Shown piece after piece: positions 24,133 through 33,744 of a DNA stretch of 64,000 nucleotides. Below the pieces are notes generated by a model. The model was not told the DNA's origin and did not search any database. It saw nothing but the letters and a program-made list of their open reading frames with translations. Within the stretch, counting starts at the first letter, position 1. Every line of letters starts with the position of its first letter. The DNA is taken from the NCBI RefSeq assembly GCF_002916655.1, contig NZ_PPSM01000072.1, positions 78,886 through 142,885 on the forward strand, read 5' to 3'. Origin of the DNA: Novosphingobium sp. HII-3 (GTDB taxonomy: Bacteria; Pseudomonadota; Alphaproteobacteria; Sphingomonadales; Sphingomonadaceae). The translations under genes and the position numbers were made by a program.

Positions 24133-26150
24133 TGCCCAAGGTCAAAGTAGACGGCGTCGAGATCGACGTCCCTGCAGGCGCCACCGTGCTGCAGGCCGCC
24201 GAACTCGCCGGCAAGGAAATCCCGCGCTTCTGCTATCATGAGCGCCTGAGCATCGCCGGCAACTGCCGCATGTGCCTGGTCGAAGTGAAGCCGGGGCCGC
24301 CCAAGCCGCAGGCCTCCTGCGCGCTGCCGGCCACCGAAGGCCAGGAAATCCGCACCGACTCCGAGATGGTCAAGAAGGCGCGGGAAGGGGTCATGGAGTT
24401 CCTCCTGATCAACCACCCCCTCGATTGCCCCATTTGTGACCAGGGCGGCGAGTGCGACCTGCAGGACCAGTCTGTCGCCTACGGCCGCGGCGGCTCGCGC
24501 TACCACGAGAACAAGCGCGCTGTGACGGACAAGTACATGGGGCCGCTCATCAAGACGACGATGACGCGCTGCATCCACTGCACCCGCTGCGTGCGCTTCT
24601 CTGAGGAGGTCGCGGGCGTCGATGAAATCGGCGCGCTGTATCGCGGCGAATCCATGCAGATCACCACGTACCTTGAACATGCGGCAAGGCATGAGATGAG
24701 CGCGAACGTGATCGATCTTTGCCCGGTCGGCGCGCTTACCAGCCGGCCCTACGCCTTCGAAGCCCGCCCTTGGGAACTGAAGAAGACGCTGGGTATCGAC
24801 GTTTCGGACGCGACCGGCGCCAACATCCGGATCGACGCACGTGGCCGCGAAGTCCTTCGCGTGCTTCCGCGCAACAACGACGACGTCAACGAGGAGTGGC
24901 TGAGCGACAAGGCTCGTTTCCAGGTGGACGGTCTCATGAAGCGCCGCCTGGACAAGCCGTTCCTGCGCCGCGACGGCAAGCTCGTGCCAGCAACGTGGAA
25001 CGAGGCCTTCGCAGCCCTTTCGACGCTAAATCCGGGCGCCTCCATAGCGGCTGTTGCGGGCGACATGGTTGATTGCGAGACGATGTTCGCAGCCAAGGCT
25101 CTTCTGGGTGCGCTGGGTTCGACTCTTCTCGAGGGCCGCCAAACGGGGATGGACTACGACACGTCCAGTCTCGCAGCCGTCAACTTCAACAGCACCTTCA
25201 ACGGGATCGAGACGGCTGACGCCATCCTGATCGTTGGATCGATGGTGCGCTGGGAAGCGCCGTCCGTGAATGTGCGACTGCGCAAGGCGGTCAAGCGCGG
25301 CGCCCGTGTCTTCCTCATCGGGCCGGAGTGGGAGACCACGTTCGGCGGCGAGTTCCTCGGTGAGGACCTCTCGGTGATGGGGAACCTTCCGCAGCACGTG
25401 GTCGAGGTACTTTCCGGTGCCAAGCGGCCAGCCATCATCCTTGGCGGTGCGGCTCTTGGGCGCGGGGGTCTGCAGGCCGGCCTGTCGCTGGCCGGGCAGT
25501 TCAATCTGGTGCGCACGCTGGAGGATGGGACTGCGTGGAACGGCTTCAACGTGCTCCATCTGGCAGCGTCGCGCATGGGCGGCCTGATGTTGGGCTATGC
25601 TCAGCAGGGCGGCGTTGCCGACCTTATCGCGGCGAAGCCGAAAGTTCTGCTGTCGCTTGGCGCGGATGAAGTGGATTACACCCGCTTCGCGGAGTCGATG
25701 ATCGTCTACATCGGTCATCACGGTGACAAGGGCGCTCATGCGGCAGACGTCATCCTGCCAGCCTCGGCCTTCACCGAGAAGGCGGGAACCTACGTGAACA
25801 CAGAAGGCCGCGTCCAGTTGTCGGACAAGGCGGTCTTTGCGCCCGGCGACGCTCGCGAAGACTGGACGATCCTGCGGGCTTTGGCAGATGCATTCGGCGT
25901 TACCGTAGGCTTCGACAGCTTCGAGCAACTTCGCGCCGCAATGGTGGCTGCTGTGCCGGCGCTCGGTGTTGAGGGGCTGGCCGATTACGGAAGCGCGCTT
26001 CCGTCGGGTGGCGGCTCGGCATCGGGTGCGATTGCCTATCCGATCAAGGATTTCTACATGACCAACCCCATCGCCCGCGCCAGCGCGACGATGCAGCGTT
26101 GCTCGGCCGAGCTGCTGCATGGTGAGGACTTTGCGGAGGCCGCGGAATGA
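24132..26150 (+). CDS. nuoG: NADH-quinone oxidoreductase subunit G
   Basis: 672 aa. The N-terminal ferredoxin-like [2Fe-2S] domain (CYHERLSIAGNCRMC, then a later Cys in ASCALPA) is followed by HPLDCPICDQGGECDLQDQS (His-Cys ligated cluster) and a further 4Fe-4S site in TRCIHCTRCVRFSEEV. The large C-terminal molybdopterin-oxidoreductase-like domain is a structural remnant. The length fits the shorter alphaproteobacterial NuoG (about 690 aa) rather than the 900-aa E. coli form. ATGA overlap with nuoH. Confidence 0.96.
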   Translation: MPKVKVDGVEIDVPAGATVLQAAELAGKEIPRFCYHERLSIAGNCRMCLVEVKPGPPKPQASCALPATEGQEIRTDSEMVKKAREGVMEFLLINHPLDCPICDQGGECDLQDQSVAYGRGGSRYHENKRAVTDKYMGPLIKTTMTRCIHCTRCVRFSEEVAGVDEIGALYRGESMQITTYLEHAARHEMSANVIDLCPVGALTSRPYAFEARPWELKKTLGIDVSDATGANIRIDARGREVLRVLPRNNDDVNEEWLSDKARFQVDGLMKRRLDKPFLRRDGKLVPATWNEAFAALSTLNPGASIAAVAGDMVDCETMFAAKALLGALGSTLLEGRQTGMDYDTSSLAAVNFNSTFNGIETADAILIVGSMVRWEAPSVNVRLRKAVKRGARVFLIGPEWETTFGGEFLGEDLSVMGNLPQHVVEVLSGAKRPAIILGGAALGRGGLQAGLSLAGQFNLVRTLEDGTAWNGFNVLHLAASRMGGLMLGYAQQGGVADLIAAKPKVLLSLGADEVDYTRFAESMIVYIGHHGDKGAHAADVILPASAFTEKAGTYVNTEGRVQLSDKAVFAPGDAREDWTILRALADAFGVTVGFDSFEQLRAAMVAAVPALGVEGLADYGSALPSGGGSASGAIAYPIKDFYMTNPIARASATMQRCSAELLHGEDFAEAAE

Positions 26151-27193
26151 CCCCGTTCTTCCAGTCTCTCGGGATGTCCTACGACTGGGCGTGGTTCGTC
26201 TCGACGATCTGCGGCATCCTGCTCATTGCGCTGCCGCTCATGCTTGCGGTGGCGATGATCATCTACGTCGACCGCAAGATTTGGGCCGCAATGGCGCTGC
26301 GCCGTGGGCCGAACGTGGTCGGGCCTTTCGGTCTGCTGCAATCCTTCGCGGACGGGCTCAAGGTCTTTCTGCAGGAAACCATCGTCCCTTCGGCGGCGAA
26401 CAAGGGCCTCTTCCTTATCGCGCCGGTGGTGACGTTCACCGTCGCACTGATGGCCTGGGCTGTAATTCCGTTCAATTCCAATGCGATATTGGCCGATATT
26501 AACGTCGGTTTGCTCTACGTCTTCGCGATCAGTTCGCTGGGCGTCTACGGCACAATCATGGCGGGCTGGGCGTCGAACTCGAAGTACCCGTTCTTTTCGG
26601 CGATGCGCGCGTCGGCCCAGATGATCTCGTATGAAGTTTCCATCGGCTTCATCCTGATCTGTGTCGTCCTGTGGGCCGGCACCTTCAACATGAACGGCAT
26701 CGTTTTGGCGCAGAAGGGCCATCTCTTCGGCATCATCAACGGCTTTGTATTCAATCCGCTGCTGTTCCCAATGTGGGTACTGTTCCTGATCTCCGGCATG
26801 GCGGAAACGCAGCGTGCTCCCTTCGACCTTACCGAGGCCGAATCCGAGCTCGTCGCTGGCTATCAGACCGAGTACTCGTCGATGGCGTTCGCAGCCTACT
26901 GGCTCGGTGAGTACGCGAACGTGCTCCTGATGTGCGCGCTCAATGCGACGCTGTTCTGGGGTGGCTGGCTCCCGCCGCTCGACATCCCCGTACTTTACCT
27001 GGTCCCGGGCTTCGTCTGGTTCCTGCTCAAGGTCTTCTTCTTCTTCTTTGTGTTCAGCTGGGTGAAGGCGACGGTTCCCCGTTATCGCTACGACCAGTTG
27101 ATGCGACTGGGTTGGAAGGTCTTTCTCCCCGTTTCGCTGCTGTTCGTTGTGATCGTCAGCGGCTACCTCATGGCTACCGGACACTTCGCATGA
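26147..27193 (+). CDS. nuoH: NADH-quinone oxidoreductase subunit H
   Basis: 348 aa, about eight transmembrane helices. Conserved segments: VDRKIWAAMALRRGPNVVGP in the first loop (quinone channel Arg/Gly motif), the ISYEVSIGF helix, and the acidic loop PFDLTEAESELVAGYQTEYS. It links the peripheral arm to the proton-pumping membrane arm and forms the quinone entry tunnel. ATGA overlaps at both ends. Confidence 0.97.
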   Translation: MTPFFQSLGMSYDWAWFVSTICGILLIALPLMLAVAMIIYVDRKIWAAMALRRGPNVVGPFGLLQSFADGLKVFLQETIVPSAANKGLFLIAPVVTFTVALMAWAVIPFNSNAILADINVGLLYVFAISSLGVYGTIMAGWASNSKYPFFSAMRASAQMISYEVSIGFILICVVLWAGTFNMNGIVLAQKGHLFGIINGFVFNPLLFPMWVLFLISGMAETQRAPFDLTEAESELVAGYQTEYSSMAFAAYWLGEYANVLLMCALNATLFWGGWLPPLDIPVLYLVPGFVWFLLKVFFFFFVFSWVKATVPRYRYDQLMRLGWKVFLPVSLLFVVIVSGYLMATGHFA

Positions 27194-27675
27194 CCGTCGG
27201 ATATCTCATCAAGAGCTTCACGCTCTGGGAGTTCGTGAAGGCGCACTGGCTGACCTTGAAGTATTTCTTCAAGCCCAAGGCGACCATCAACTACCCGTTC
27301 GAGAAGAACCCGCTTTCACCCCGATTTCGCGGCGAGCATGCCCTTCGCCGTTATCCCAACGGCGAGGAGCGGTGCATTGCCTGCAAGCTGTGCGAAGCGA
27401 TCTGTCCGGCGCAGGCGATTACGATCGAGGCAGCCCCGCGCAGCGACGGTTCGCGTCGCACCACGCGCTACGACATCGACATGACCAAGTGCATCTACTG
27501 CGGGTTCTGTCAGGAAGCGTGCCCCGTGGATGCCATCGTCGAGGGCCCGAACTTCGAATATGCGACGGAGTCGCGCGAGGAACTGCTCTATGACAAGGCC
27601 AAGCTCTTGGCGAACGGGGACAAGTGGGAGCGCGCGATCGCTGCCAACCTTGAAGCCGATGCACCGTACCGCTAA
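27190..27675 (+). CDS. nuoI: NADH-quinone oxidoreductase subunit I (2x[4Fe-4S])
   Basis: 161 aa from ATG 27190 (ATGA overlap with nuoH). Two ferredoxin motifs: ERCIACKLCEAICPAQAI and TKCIYCGFCQEACPVDAI, each C-x2-C-x2-C-x3-CP, binding clusters N6a and N6b. FRGEHALRRYPNGEE is the family-typical lead-in. The C-terminal ATESREELLYDKAKLLANG is also standard. Confidence 0.97.
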   Translation: MTVGYLIKSFTLWEFVKAHWLTLKYFFKPKATINYPFEKNPLSPRFRGEHALRRYPNGEERCIACKLCEAICPAQAITIEAAPRSDGSRRTTRYDIDMTKCIYCGFCQEACPVDAIVEGPNFEYATESREELLYDKAKLLANGDKWERAIAANLEADAPYR

Positions 27676-27702
27676 CCGGCGCGCGCAAGGAAACAGGGCT
27701 CC

Positions 27703-28320
27703 ATGATTCACGTAATCGCCTTCTATCTCTTCGCGGTGATGACCGTCGGCTCCGGCGCGATCACCATTCTGGCGCGCAACCCGGTGCACTCGGTGCTCTG
27801 GTTGATCCTCGCGTTCTTCAACGCCGCCGGGCTCATGGTTCTGACGGGGGCCGAGTTCATCGCGATGCTGCTTGTCATCGTGTATGTGGGCGCCGTCGCC
27901 GTGCTGTTCCTCTTCGTGGTGATGATGCTCGATATCGATTTTGCCGAACTGCGCGCTGGCTTTGTCCGGTACCTGCCGTTCGGCGCCCTTGTGGCGCTTG
28001 TGCTGCTGGCGGAAATCGTGCTCGGTATCGGCGCGTACAGAGCCGGGTCGCTGGACCTGGGCACGCCGGATGGCACGGCCGCAGCAGGAACGGGCCTCTC
28101 GAACATCGAAGCGGTCGGCGCGCTGCTTTATAGCCGCTACCTGTTTCTCTTTGAGGCTGCAGGCGTGATCCTTCTCGTGGCGATGGTCGGCGCGATTGTC
28201 CTGACCCTGCGTCAGCGCAGCGGCACCCGTGTCCAGAACATCCGGAAGCAAAACATGCGTCGACCGGATGAGGCCACGGTCAACGTCAAGCCGGAATCCG
28301 GCAAGGGGGTTCAGCTGTGA
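27703..28320 (+). CDS. nuoJ: NADH-quinone oxidoreductase subunit J
   Basis: 205 aa, five hydrophobic helices. Typical sequence ARNPVHSVLWLILAFFNAAG, then LLVIVYVGAVAVLFLFVVMM (the NuoJ pi-bulge helix). A hydrophilic basic C-terminal tail of about 35 residues follows helix 5. Stop overlaps the nuoK GTG (GTGA). Confidence 0.95.
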   Translation: MIHVIAFYLFAVMTVGSGAITILARNPVHSVLWLILAFFNAAGLMVLTGAEFIAMLLVIVYVGAVAVLFLFVVMMLDIDFAELRAGFVRYLPFGALVALVLLAEIVLGIGAYRAGSLDLGTPDGTAAAGTGLSNIEAVGALLYSRYLFLFEAAGVILLVAMVGAIVLTLRQRSGTRVQNIRKQNMRRPDEATVNVKPESGKGVQL

Positions 28321-28622
28321 TCGGCGTCGAACATTATGTCGTGGTGAGCTCGATCCTCTTCGTGCTCGGCGTTCTCGGCATCTTCATAAATCGCAAGAAT
28401 ATCATCGTCATCCTTATGGCGATCGAGCTCATCCTGCTTGCGGTGAATATAAATTTTGTCGCTTTCAGCGCCTTCCTTCAGGACCTGACTGGCCAAATCT
28501 TCGCCATGTTCGTGCTGACGGTGGCTGCCGGCGAGACTTCGGTGGGGCTTGCAATCCTCGTGATCTATTTCCGTGGCCGCGGCACCATCGCCGTTGACGA
28601 CGTCAACCGGATGAAGGGGTAA
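28317..28622 (+). CDS. nuoK: NADH-quinone oxidoreductase subunit K
   Basis: 101 aa from GTG 28317, overlapping the nuoJ stop. Three transmembrane helices with the conserved membrane Glu residues in VILMAIELILLAVNINFVAF and VAAGETSVGLAILVIYF. Antiporter-like small subunit homologous to MrpC. Length matches E. coli NuoK (100 aa). Confidence 0.96.
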   Translation: MIGVEHYVVVSSILFVLGVLGIFINRKNIIVILMAIELILLAVNINFVAFSAFLQDLTGQIFAMFVLTVAAGETSVGLAILVIYFRGRGTIAVDDVNRMKG

Positions 28623-28626
28623 GGTC

Positions 28627-30744
28627 GTGTCTATCCTCCTTATCGTCTTCCTGCCGCTGCTGGCGTCTCTCGTCGCCGGGCTGGGGAACAAGTCCCTTGG
28701 CCTGGTGGTGCCCAAGGTGCTGACAACCGGTGCGCTGTTTGTCGCTTGTGCGCTGTCGTGGCCAATCTTCCTCTCGTTTTTGGGGGGAACTGGGGCAGCC
28801 TATGAGGTCCATGTCCTCAAATGGGTCGCCTCGGGCACGATGACGTTCGACTGGACGCTGAGCGTCGACTCCCTGACGGCGGTCATGCTGGTCGTCATCA
28901 CGTCGGTTTCGGCTCTCGTTCACCTCTACTCCTGGGGCTACATGAGCGAGGAGCCGGATCAGCCGCGTTTCTTCGCCTATCTGTCGCTCTTCACGTTCGC
29001 CATGCTGATGCTGGTGACCGCCAACAACCTCGTACAGATGTTCTTCGGTTGGGAAGGCGTGGGCCTGGCGTCCTATCTTCTCATCGGCTTCTGGTTCCGC
29101 AAGCCCTCAGCCGGCGCTGCAGCAATCAAGGCGTTCGTGGTGAACCGCGTTGGCGACCTTGGTTTCATGCTCGGCATCTTCGGCACGTTCCTTGTCTTCG
29201 GCACGGTATCGATCCCCGAAATCCTGGAAGCCGCGCCTTCGATGGCGGGCTCTACGATCGGGTTCCTCGGCGCCCGGTTCGACACCATGACGGTGCTGTG
29301 CCTGCTGCTGTTTGTCGGCGCGATGGGCAAGTCGGCTCAGTTGGGTCTTCACACCTGGCTGCCTGATGCCATGGAGGGGCCCACGCCGGTCTCGGCGCTG
29401 ATTCACGCTGCGACGATGGTCACGGCCGGTGTTTTCATGGTTTGTCGTCTGTCGCCGATGTTTGAGCAGACCGAAACCGCTATGAACGTCATCGCCGTCG
29501 TCGGTGCCGCGACCTGCTTCTTCGCTGCGACCGTCGGCTGCACCCAGTGGGACATCAAGCGCGTGATCGCGTATTCGACCTGCTCGCAGCTGGGATACAT
29601 GTTCTTTGCGGCGGGTGTGGGCGCCTATGGCGCGGCGATGTTCCACCTGTTCACGCACGCGTTCTTCAAGGCGCTCCTGTTCCTTGGTGCCGGCTCGGTT
29701 ATCCATGCCATGCATCATGAGCAGGACATGCGGTTCTACGGTGCGCTGCGTAAGCACATCCCGATCACGTTCTGGACCATGACCGCAGGCACGCTCGCCA
29801 TCACCGGGGTCGGTATTGCCGGTTTCGTGGGCTTCGCAGGGTTCTACTCGAAGGACGCGATCCTCGAGGCGGCCTTCGGCTCTGGCACTTCGGTCGGCAC
29901 ATTCGCCTTCTGGATGGGCATCGCCGCTGCGCTGATGACGAGCTTCTACTCGTGGCGCCTCGTCTTCCTCACCTTCTTCGGCAAGCCCCGCTGGATCCAG
30001 TCGGAGCACATCCAGCACGCGGTTCACGATGCGCATGGTCATGACGATCATGAGCATCGTGGTGCGCCGGCCGAGGAGGATGCGGGCGAGATGACGGATC
30101 GCCATGACGCGCACGCCGCCGGCCACGGTGGCCACGCGGAAGGGGGGGCGCATCATGCGGTGGATACTACCGCTGACGGTACGGGCGGCTATCATCCGCA
30201 CGAGAGCCCGCTTGTCATGCTGTTGCCGTTGCTGTTGCTTTCGATTGGTGCCGTAGCTGCGGGCTACATCTTCCACGACGCCTTCATCTCTGACGGAGAG
30301 GGTGAATTCTGGAAGGGCTCGCTGGTCTTCCACGAGCACCTCATCCACGCCATGCACGGCGTGCCGACCTGGGTGAAGTGGACTCCGTTCACGGTCATGT
30401 CGCTGGGCCTGCTGACCGCGTGGTACGGCTACATCAAGAACACCTCGTTCCCCAAAGCAGTCGCCGATCAACTCGGCCCGGTTTACACCTTCGTGTACCG
30501 CAAGTGGATGTTCGACGAGCTCTACAACGCCATTTTCGTCAAGCCCGCGTTTTGGCTCGGGAAGGTGTTCTGGAAGGTGCTCGATATCGGCATCATTGAC
30601 CGGTTCGGTCCGGACGGCGCGGCGGCTGTCGTCGCACGGGGTTCGACTTACGCGCAGAAGGTCCAGTCGGGCTATCTGTACAGCTACGCTCTTGTCATGC
30701 TGCTGGGCCTTGTCGGCGCCATCAGCTGGGTGATCGCGGGATAA
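28627..30744 (+). CDS. nuoL: NADH-quinone oxidoreductase subunit L, with a His-rich loop
   Basis: 705 aa from GTG 28627; E. coli NuoL is 613 aa. The antiporter-like core is complete: FFGWEGVGLASYLLIGFWF, the GAMGKSAQLGLHTWLPDAMEG region with its pumping Lys, TPVSALIHAATMVTAGVF, and a C-terminal lateral helix region. Most of the extra length is a hydrophilic loop at residues ~459-528 with about 15 histidines alternating with Asp, Glu, Gly and Ala (for example HDAHGHDDHEHRG). It might bind metal or buffer protons (inference). Distal proton-pumping subunit. Confidence 0.96.
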   Translation: MSILLIVFLPLLASLVAGLGNKSLGLVVPKVLTTGALFVACALSWPIFLSFLGGTGAAYEVHVLKWVASGTMTFDWTLSVDSLTAVMLVVITSVSALVHLYSWGYMSEEPDQPRFFAYLSLFTFAMLMLVTANNLVQMFFGWEGVGLASYLLIGFWFRKPSAGAAAIKAFVVNRVGDLGFMLGIFGTFLVFGTVSIPEILEAAPSMAGSTIGFLGARFDTMTVLCLLLFVGAMGKSAQLGLHTWLPDAMEGPTPVSALIHAATMVTAGVFMVCRLSPMFEQTETAMNVIAVVGAATCFFAATVGCTQWDIKRVIAYSTCSQLGYMFFAAGVGAYGAAMFHLFTHAFFKALLFLGAGSVIHAMHHEQDMRFYGALRKHIPITFWTMTAGTLAITGVGIAGFVGFAGFYSKDAILEAAFGSGTSVGTFAFWMGIAAALMTSFYSWRLVFLTFFGKPRWIQSEHIQHAVHDAHGHDDHEHRGAPAEEDAGEMTDRHDAHAAGHGGHAEGGAHHAVDTTADGTGGYHPHESPLVMLLPLLLLSIGAVAAGYIFHDAFISDGEGEFWKGSLVFHEHLIHAMHGVPTWVKWTPFTVMSLGLLTAWYGYIKNTSFPKAVADQLGPVYTFVYRKWMFDELYNAIFVKPAFWLGKVFWKVLDIGIIDRFGPDGAAAVVARGSTYAQKVQSGYLYSYALVMLLGLVGAISWVIAG

Positions 30745-30745
30745 G

Positions 30746-32281
30746 ATGATGAGTGGTTTTCCGATCCTCAGCCTGATGCTGGCCGTGCCGCTGGCAGCGG
30801 CGCTGGCTTGCCTCTTTCTTGAAGCCAAAGCAGCGCGCACAGTTGCGCTGCTCGCTACCCTTGCGGACCTTGCCCTCGGCGTGGTGCTGTGGGCGAATTT
30901 CGACATCGGCGGACCGCAGTGGCAGTTCACTGAACGGCTCGAGATCTTCTCCGGGTTTTCATGGGCGCTCGGCATCGATGGCATCGCGTTGCTGCTGATC
31001 ATGCTGTCGGTGTTCCTGATGCCGATCTGCATCGGTGCCAGCCGTTCGATCGAAAAGCGCGTTGGCGAGTACATGGCGGCGTTTCTTGCAGTGGAAACGC
31101 TCATGCTCGGCGTGTTCATGGCGCAGGATATCTTCCTGTTCTACATGTTCTTTGAAGCCGGCCTGATCCCGATGTACCTCATCATTGGGATCTGGGGTGG
31201 GGCCGATCGCATCTACGCAAGCTACAAGTTCTTCCTGTACACGCTCCTCGGCTCGGTGCTGATGCTGGTGGCGATGCTGTGGATGGTGAATACCGCAGGC
31301 ACGAACGATATCCCGACACTGATGGCTTACGATTTCCCGCCCTCGGCCCAGAACTGGCTCTGGCTCGCGTTCTTCGCCAGCTTCGCAGTGAAGATGCCGA
31401 TGTGGCCGGTCCATACCTGGCTTCCGGCTGCGCACGTTCAGGCGCCCACGGCCGGGTCGGTCATCCTGGCGGGTGTGCTGCTGAAGATGGGTGGTTACGG
31501 GTTCATTCGCTTCTCGCTGCCGATGTTCCCGGAGGCTTCGGTCTACTTCGCGCCGCTGGTGTGGGGCCTGTCGATGGCTGCGGTGGTGATCACGTCGCTG
31601 ATCGCGCTTGTGCAGAGCGATATGAAGAAGCTGATCGCCTATTCGTCGGTCGCGCACATGGCGATCGTCACGATCGGCCTGTTCGCCTTCAACGTGCAGG
31701 GTCTCGAAGGCTCTATGCTCGTGATGCTCAGCCACGGCCTCGTTTCGGGTGCACTGTTCCTCTGTGTCGGCGTCATTTACGACCGTCTGCACACGCGTGA
31801 AATCGACCGCTACGGCGGACTTGCGATCAACATGCCGCGCTACGCACTGTTCTTCCTGCTGTTCACGATGGCATCCATCGGTCTGCCGGGTACGAGCGGG
31901 TTCGTCGGTGAATTCCTGAGCCTGGGAGGCATCTACCAGGTTTCGACCTGGGCGGCGCTGATCTGCACGACGGGTATCATCCTTGGCGCGGCCTACATGC
32001 TCTACCTGTACCGCCGGGTCGTGTTCGGCGAGCAGAAGAACGCCGATGCAGCCGCCATGCCGGATCTCGACGGCCGGGAACTGGCCATGGTCGTGCCGCT
32101 CGCGCTGGCCGCCCTGTGGATGGGTATCTATCCGGAAAGCTTCATTGCTCCGATGCGCGCCGACATTGCCGCGCTCGATGCCCGCCTTGCCCGTGCAAAG
32201 CCGCAGGGCGACAGCGCGCCTACACCTGGAAAAGTTAAACCTGCGCACACGGATGATAGTGCGCATGGGGGGTCACACTGA
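30746..32281 (+). CDS. nuoM: NADH-quinone oxidoreductase subunit M
   Basis: 511 aa. Starts with two consecutive ATG codons (30746, 30749). Antiporter-like fold of ~14 helices; motifs FYMFFEAGLIPMYLIIGIWG, FAVKMPMWPVHTWLPAAHVQ (Lys in the proton path), and AHMAIVTIGLFAFN. The C-terminal ~35 residues are a hydrophilic tail. One base overlaps nuoN (A of the ATG is the last base of the TGA). Confidence 0.96.
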   Translation: MMSGFPILSLMLAVPLAAALACLFLEAKAARTVALLATLADLALGVVLWANFDIGGPQWQFTERLEIFSGFSWALGIDGIALLLIMLSVFLMPICIGASRSIEKRVGEYMAAFLAVETLMLGVFMAQDIFLFYMFFEAGLIPMYLIIGIWGGADRIYASYKFFLYTLLGSVLMLVAMLWMVNTAGTNDIPTLMAYDFPPSAQNWLWLAFFASFAVKMPMWPVHTWLPAAHVQAPTAGSVILAGVLLKMGGYGFIRFSLPMFPEASVYFAPLVWGLSMAAVVITSLIALVQSDMKKLIAYSSVAHMAIVTIGLFAFNVQGLEGSMLVMLSHGLVSGALFLCVGVIYDRLHTREIDRYGGLAINMPRYALFFLLFTMASIGLPGTSGFVGEFLSLGGIYQVSTWAALICTTGIILGAAYMLYLYRRVVFGEQKNADAAAMPDLDGRELAMVVPLALAALWMGIYPESFIAPMRADIAALDARLARAKPQGDSAPTPGKVKPAHTDDSAHGGSH

Positions 32282-33744
32282 TGGACTGGTCGCACTCCCT
32301 GCGCCTTATCGCGCCGGAAGAAACGCTGAGCATTGCAGGCCTTATCCTGCTCCTGATCGCCGCCTGGGGTGGTGACAAGGCAAGCCGCCTCATTTCGATC
32401 CTTGCCGTCGCGGCGCTGGTGGGAGCGTCGTTCCTCGTCGCGCCCGCCCTGTGTCAGGGGGCGATGGGGCCGGACTACGCCGCGTTCTTCGGGCAGGTTC
32501 ACGCCGATGCCTTCTCGAGCTTTGCAAAGATCCTGATCTACCTGTCAGCCGCATCGGCTCTTGTGGTTGCCCCGGCGTTCCTCAACCGATTGGGCGCAAT
32601 GCGTCCGGAATTCCCCGTGCTGATCGTGTTTGCGGCATTGGGCAGCGGCATGATGGTGTCGGCGGGTGACCTCCTTGCGCTCTACATCGGCCTCGAGATG
32701 AACTCGCTCGCAGCCTATGTCCTTGCCTCGTTCGCGCGGACGGATGACCGCTCGGCAGAAGCCGGCCTCAAGTACTTCGTTCTGGGTGCACTGGCGTCGG
32801 GCATTCTGCTGTTCGGCATGAGCCTGACCTACGGTTTCACCGGCACGACCGCCTTTTCGGGCATAGATGCATCTCTCGCGGGTGGCCTGTCGACCGGCGC
32901 GCTGTTCGGCATCGTCTTTATCCTCGCCGGCCTGGCCTTCAAGATCAGCGCCGTTCCGTTCCACATGTGGACGCCCGACGTCTACGAAGGCGCACCCACT
33001 CCGGTTACGAAGTTCTTCGCGACGTCCGGCAAGGTGGCCGCCATCGGCCTGACCATGCGTGTGATGTTGGGCGCGTTCGGAGACCAGGTGGACGCCTGGC
33101 GTCAGATCATCGTGTTCGTCGCTCTGGCGTCGATCGTGGTCGGCGCACTCGGCGCGATCGGGCAGAAGAACATCAAACGTCTGATGGCCTATTCGTCCAT
33201 CAATAACGTCGGCTTCATTCTGATCGGCCTTGCTGCGGCGAACGTGCAGGGCGCTTCGGCCATGCTGTTCTACCTCGTGCTTTACATTGCCATGACGGTG
33301 GCGGGCTTCGCGGCGATGCTGATGCTCAAGGACGAGAACGGCAACCAGGTCGAGGAGATTGCAAAGTTCTCGGGCCTGTCGCGTACCCGACCGGGCCTGG
33401 CGCTGGCTCTGGCGATCGTGATGTTCAGCCTTGCTGGTATTCCGCCGCTGTTCGGCTTTTGGGGCAAGTTCCTCGTGTTCAAGGCGGCTGTGGATGCCGA
33501 CATGATGGCGCTCGCCTTCCTGGGCTTTGCGGCTTCTGTCATCGGCGCGTTCTACTACCTGAAGATCGTCAAGGTCATCTACTTCGATGAGCCGGCCGAT
33601 GCGGTGAAGGGTGAGAACGACATCTGGCACAAGGCCATCCTGGTGGTGACGTGCGTGTTCATCTCGCCACTGGGCTATCTCGCGAGTGGCTGGCTGCAGG
33701 GTCTCACCGACACGGCGGCGACCGCTCTGTTCCAAGCGCTTTGA
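32281..33744 (+). CDS. nuoN: NADH-quinone oxidoreductase subunit N
   Basis: 487 aa. Third antiporter-like pumping subunit: LYIGLEMNSLAAYVLASFAR, FKISAVPFHMWTPDVYEGAP (Lys and His of the channel) and KRLMAYSSINNVGFILIGL. Last complex I gene; its TGA overlaps the TTG start of birA, so the transcript probably continues. Confidence 0.96.
   Translation: MDWSHSLRLIAPEETLSIAGLILLLIAAWGGDKASRLISILAVAALVGASFLVAPALCQGAMGPDYAAFFGQVHADAFSSFAKILIYLSAASALVVAPAFLNRLGAMRPEFPVLIVFAALGSGMMVSAGDLLALYIGLEMNSLAAYVLASFARTDDRSAEAGLKYFVLGALASGILLFGMSLTYGFTGTTAFSGIDASLAGGLSTGALFGIVFILAGLAFKISAVPFHMWTPDVYEGAPTPVTKFFATSGKVAAIGLTMRVMLGAFGDQVDAWRQIIVFVALASIVVGALGAIGQKNIKRLMAYSSINNVGFILIGLAAANVQGASAMLFYLVLYIAMTVAGFAAMLMLKDENGNQVEEIAKFSGLSRTRPGLALALAIVMFSLAGIPPLFGFWGKFLVFKAAVDADMMALAFLGFAASVIGAFYYLKIVKVIYFDEPADAVKGENDIWHKAILVVTCVFISPLGYLASGWLQGLTDTAATALFQAL

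Noticed and set aside
28303..31119. Very long antisense ORFs across nuoL and nuoM
   Set aside because: Charged, low-complexity shadows of membrane proteins; no start signals or domains.
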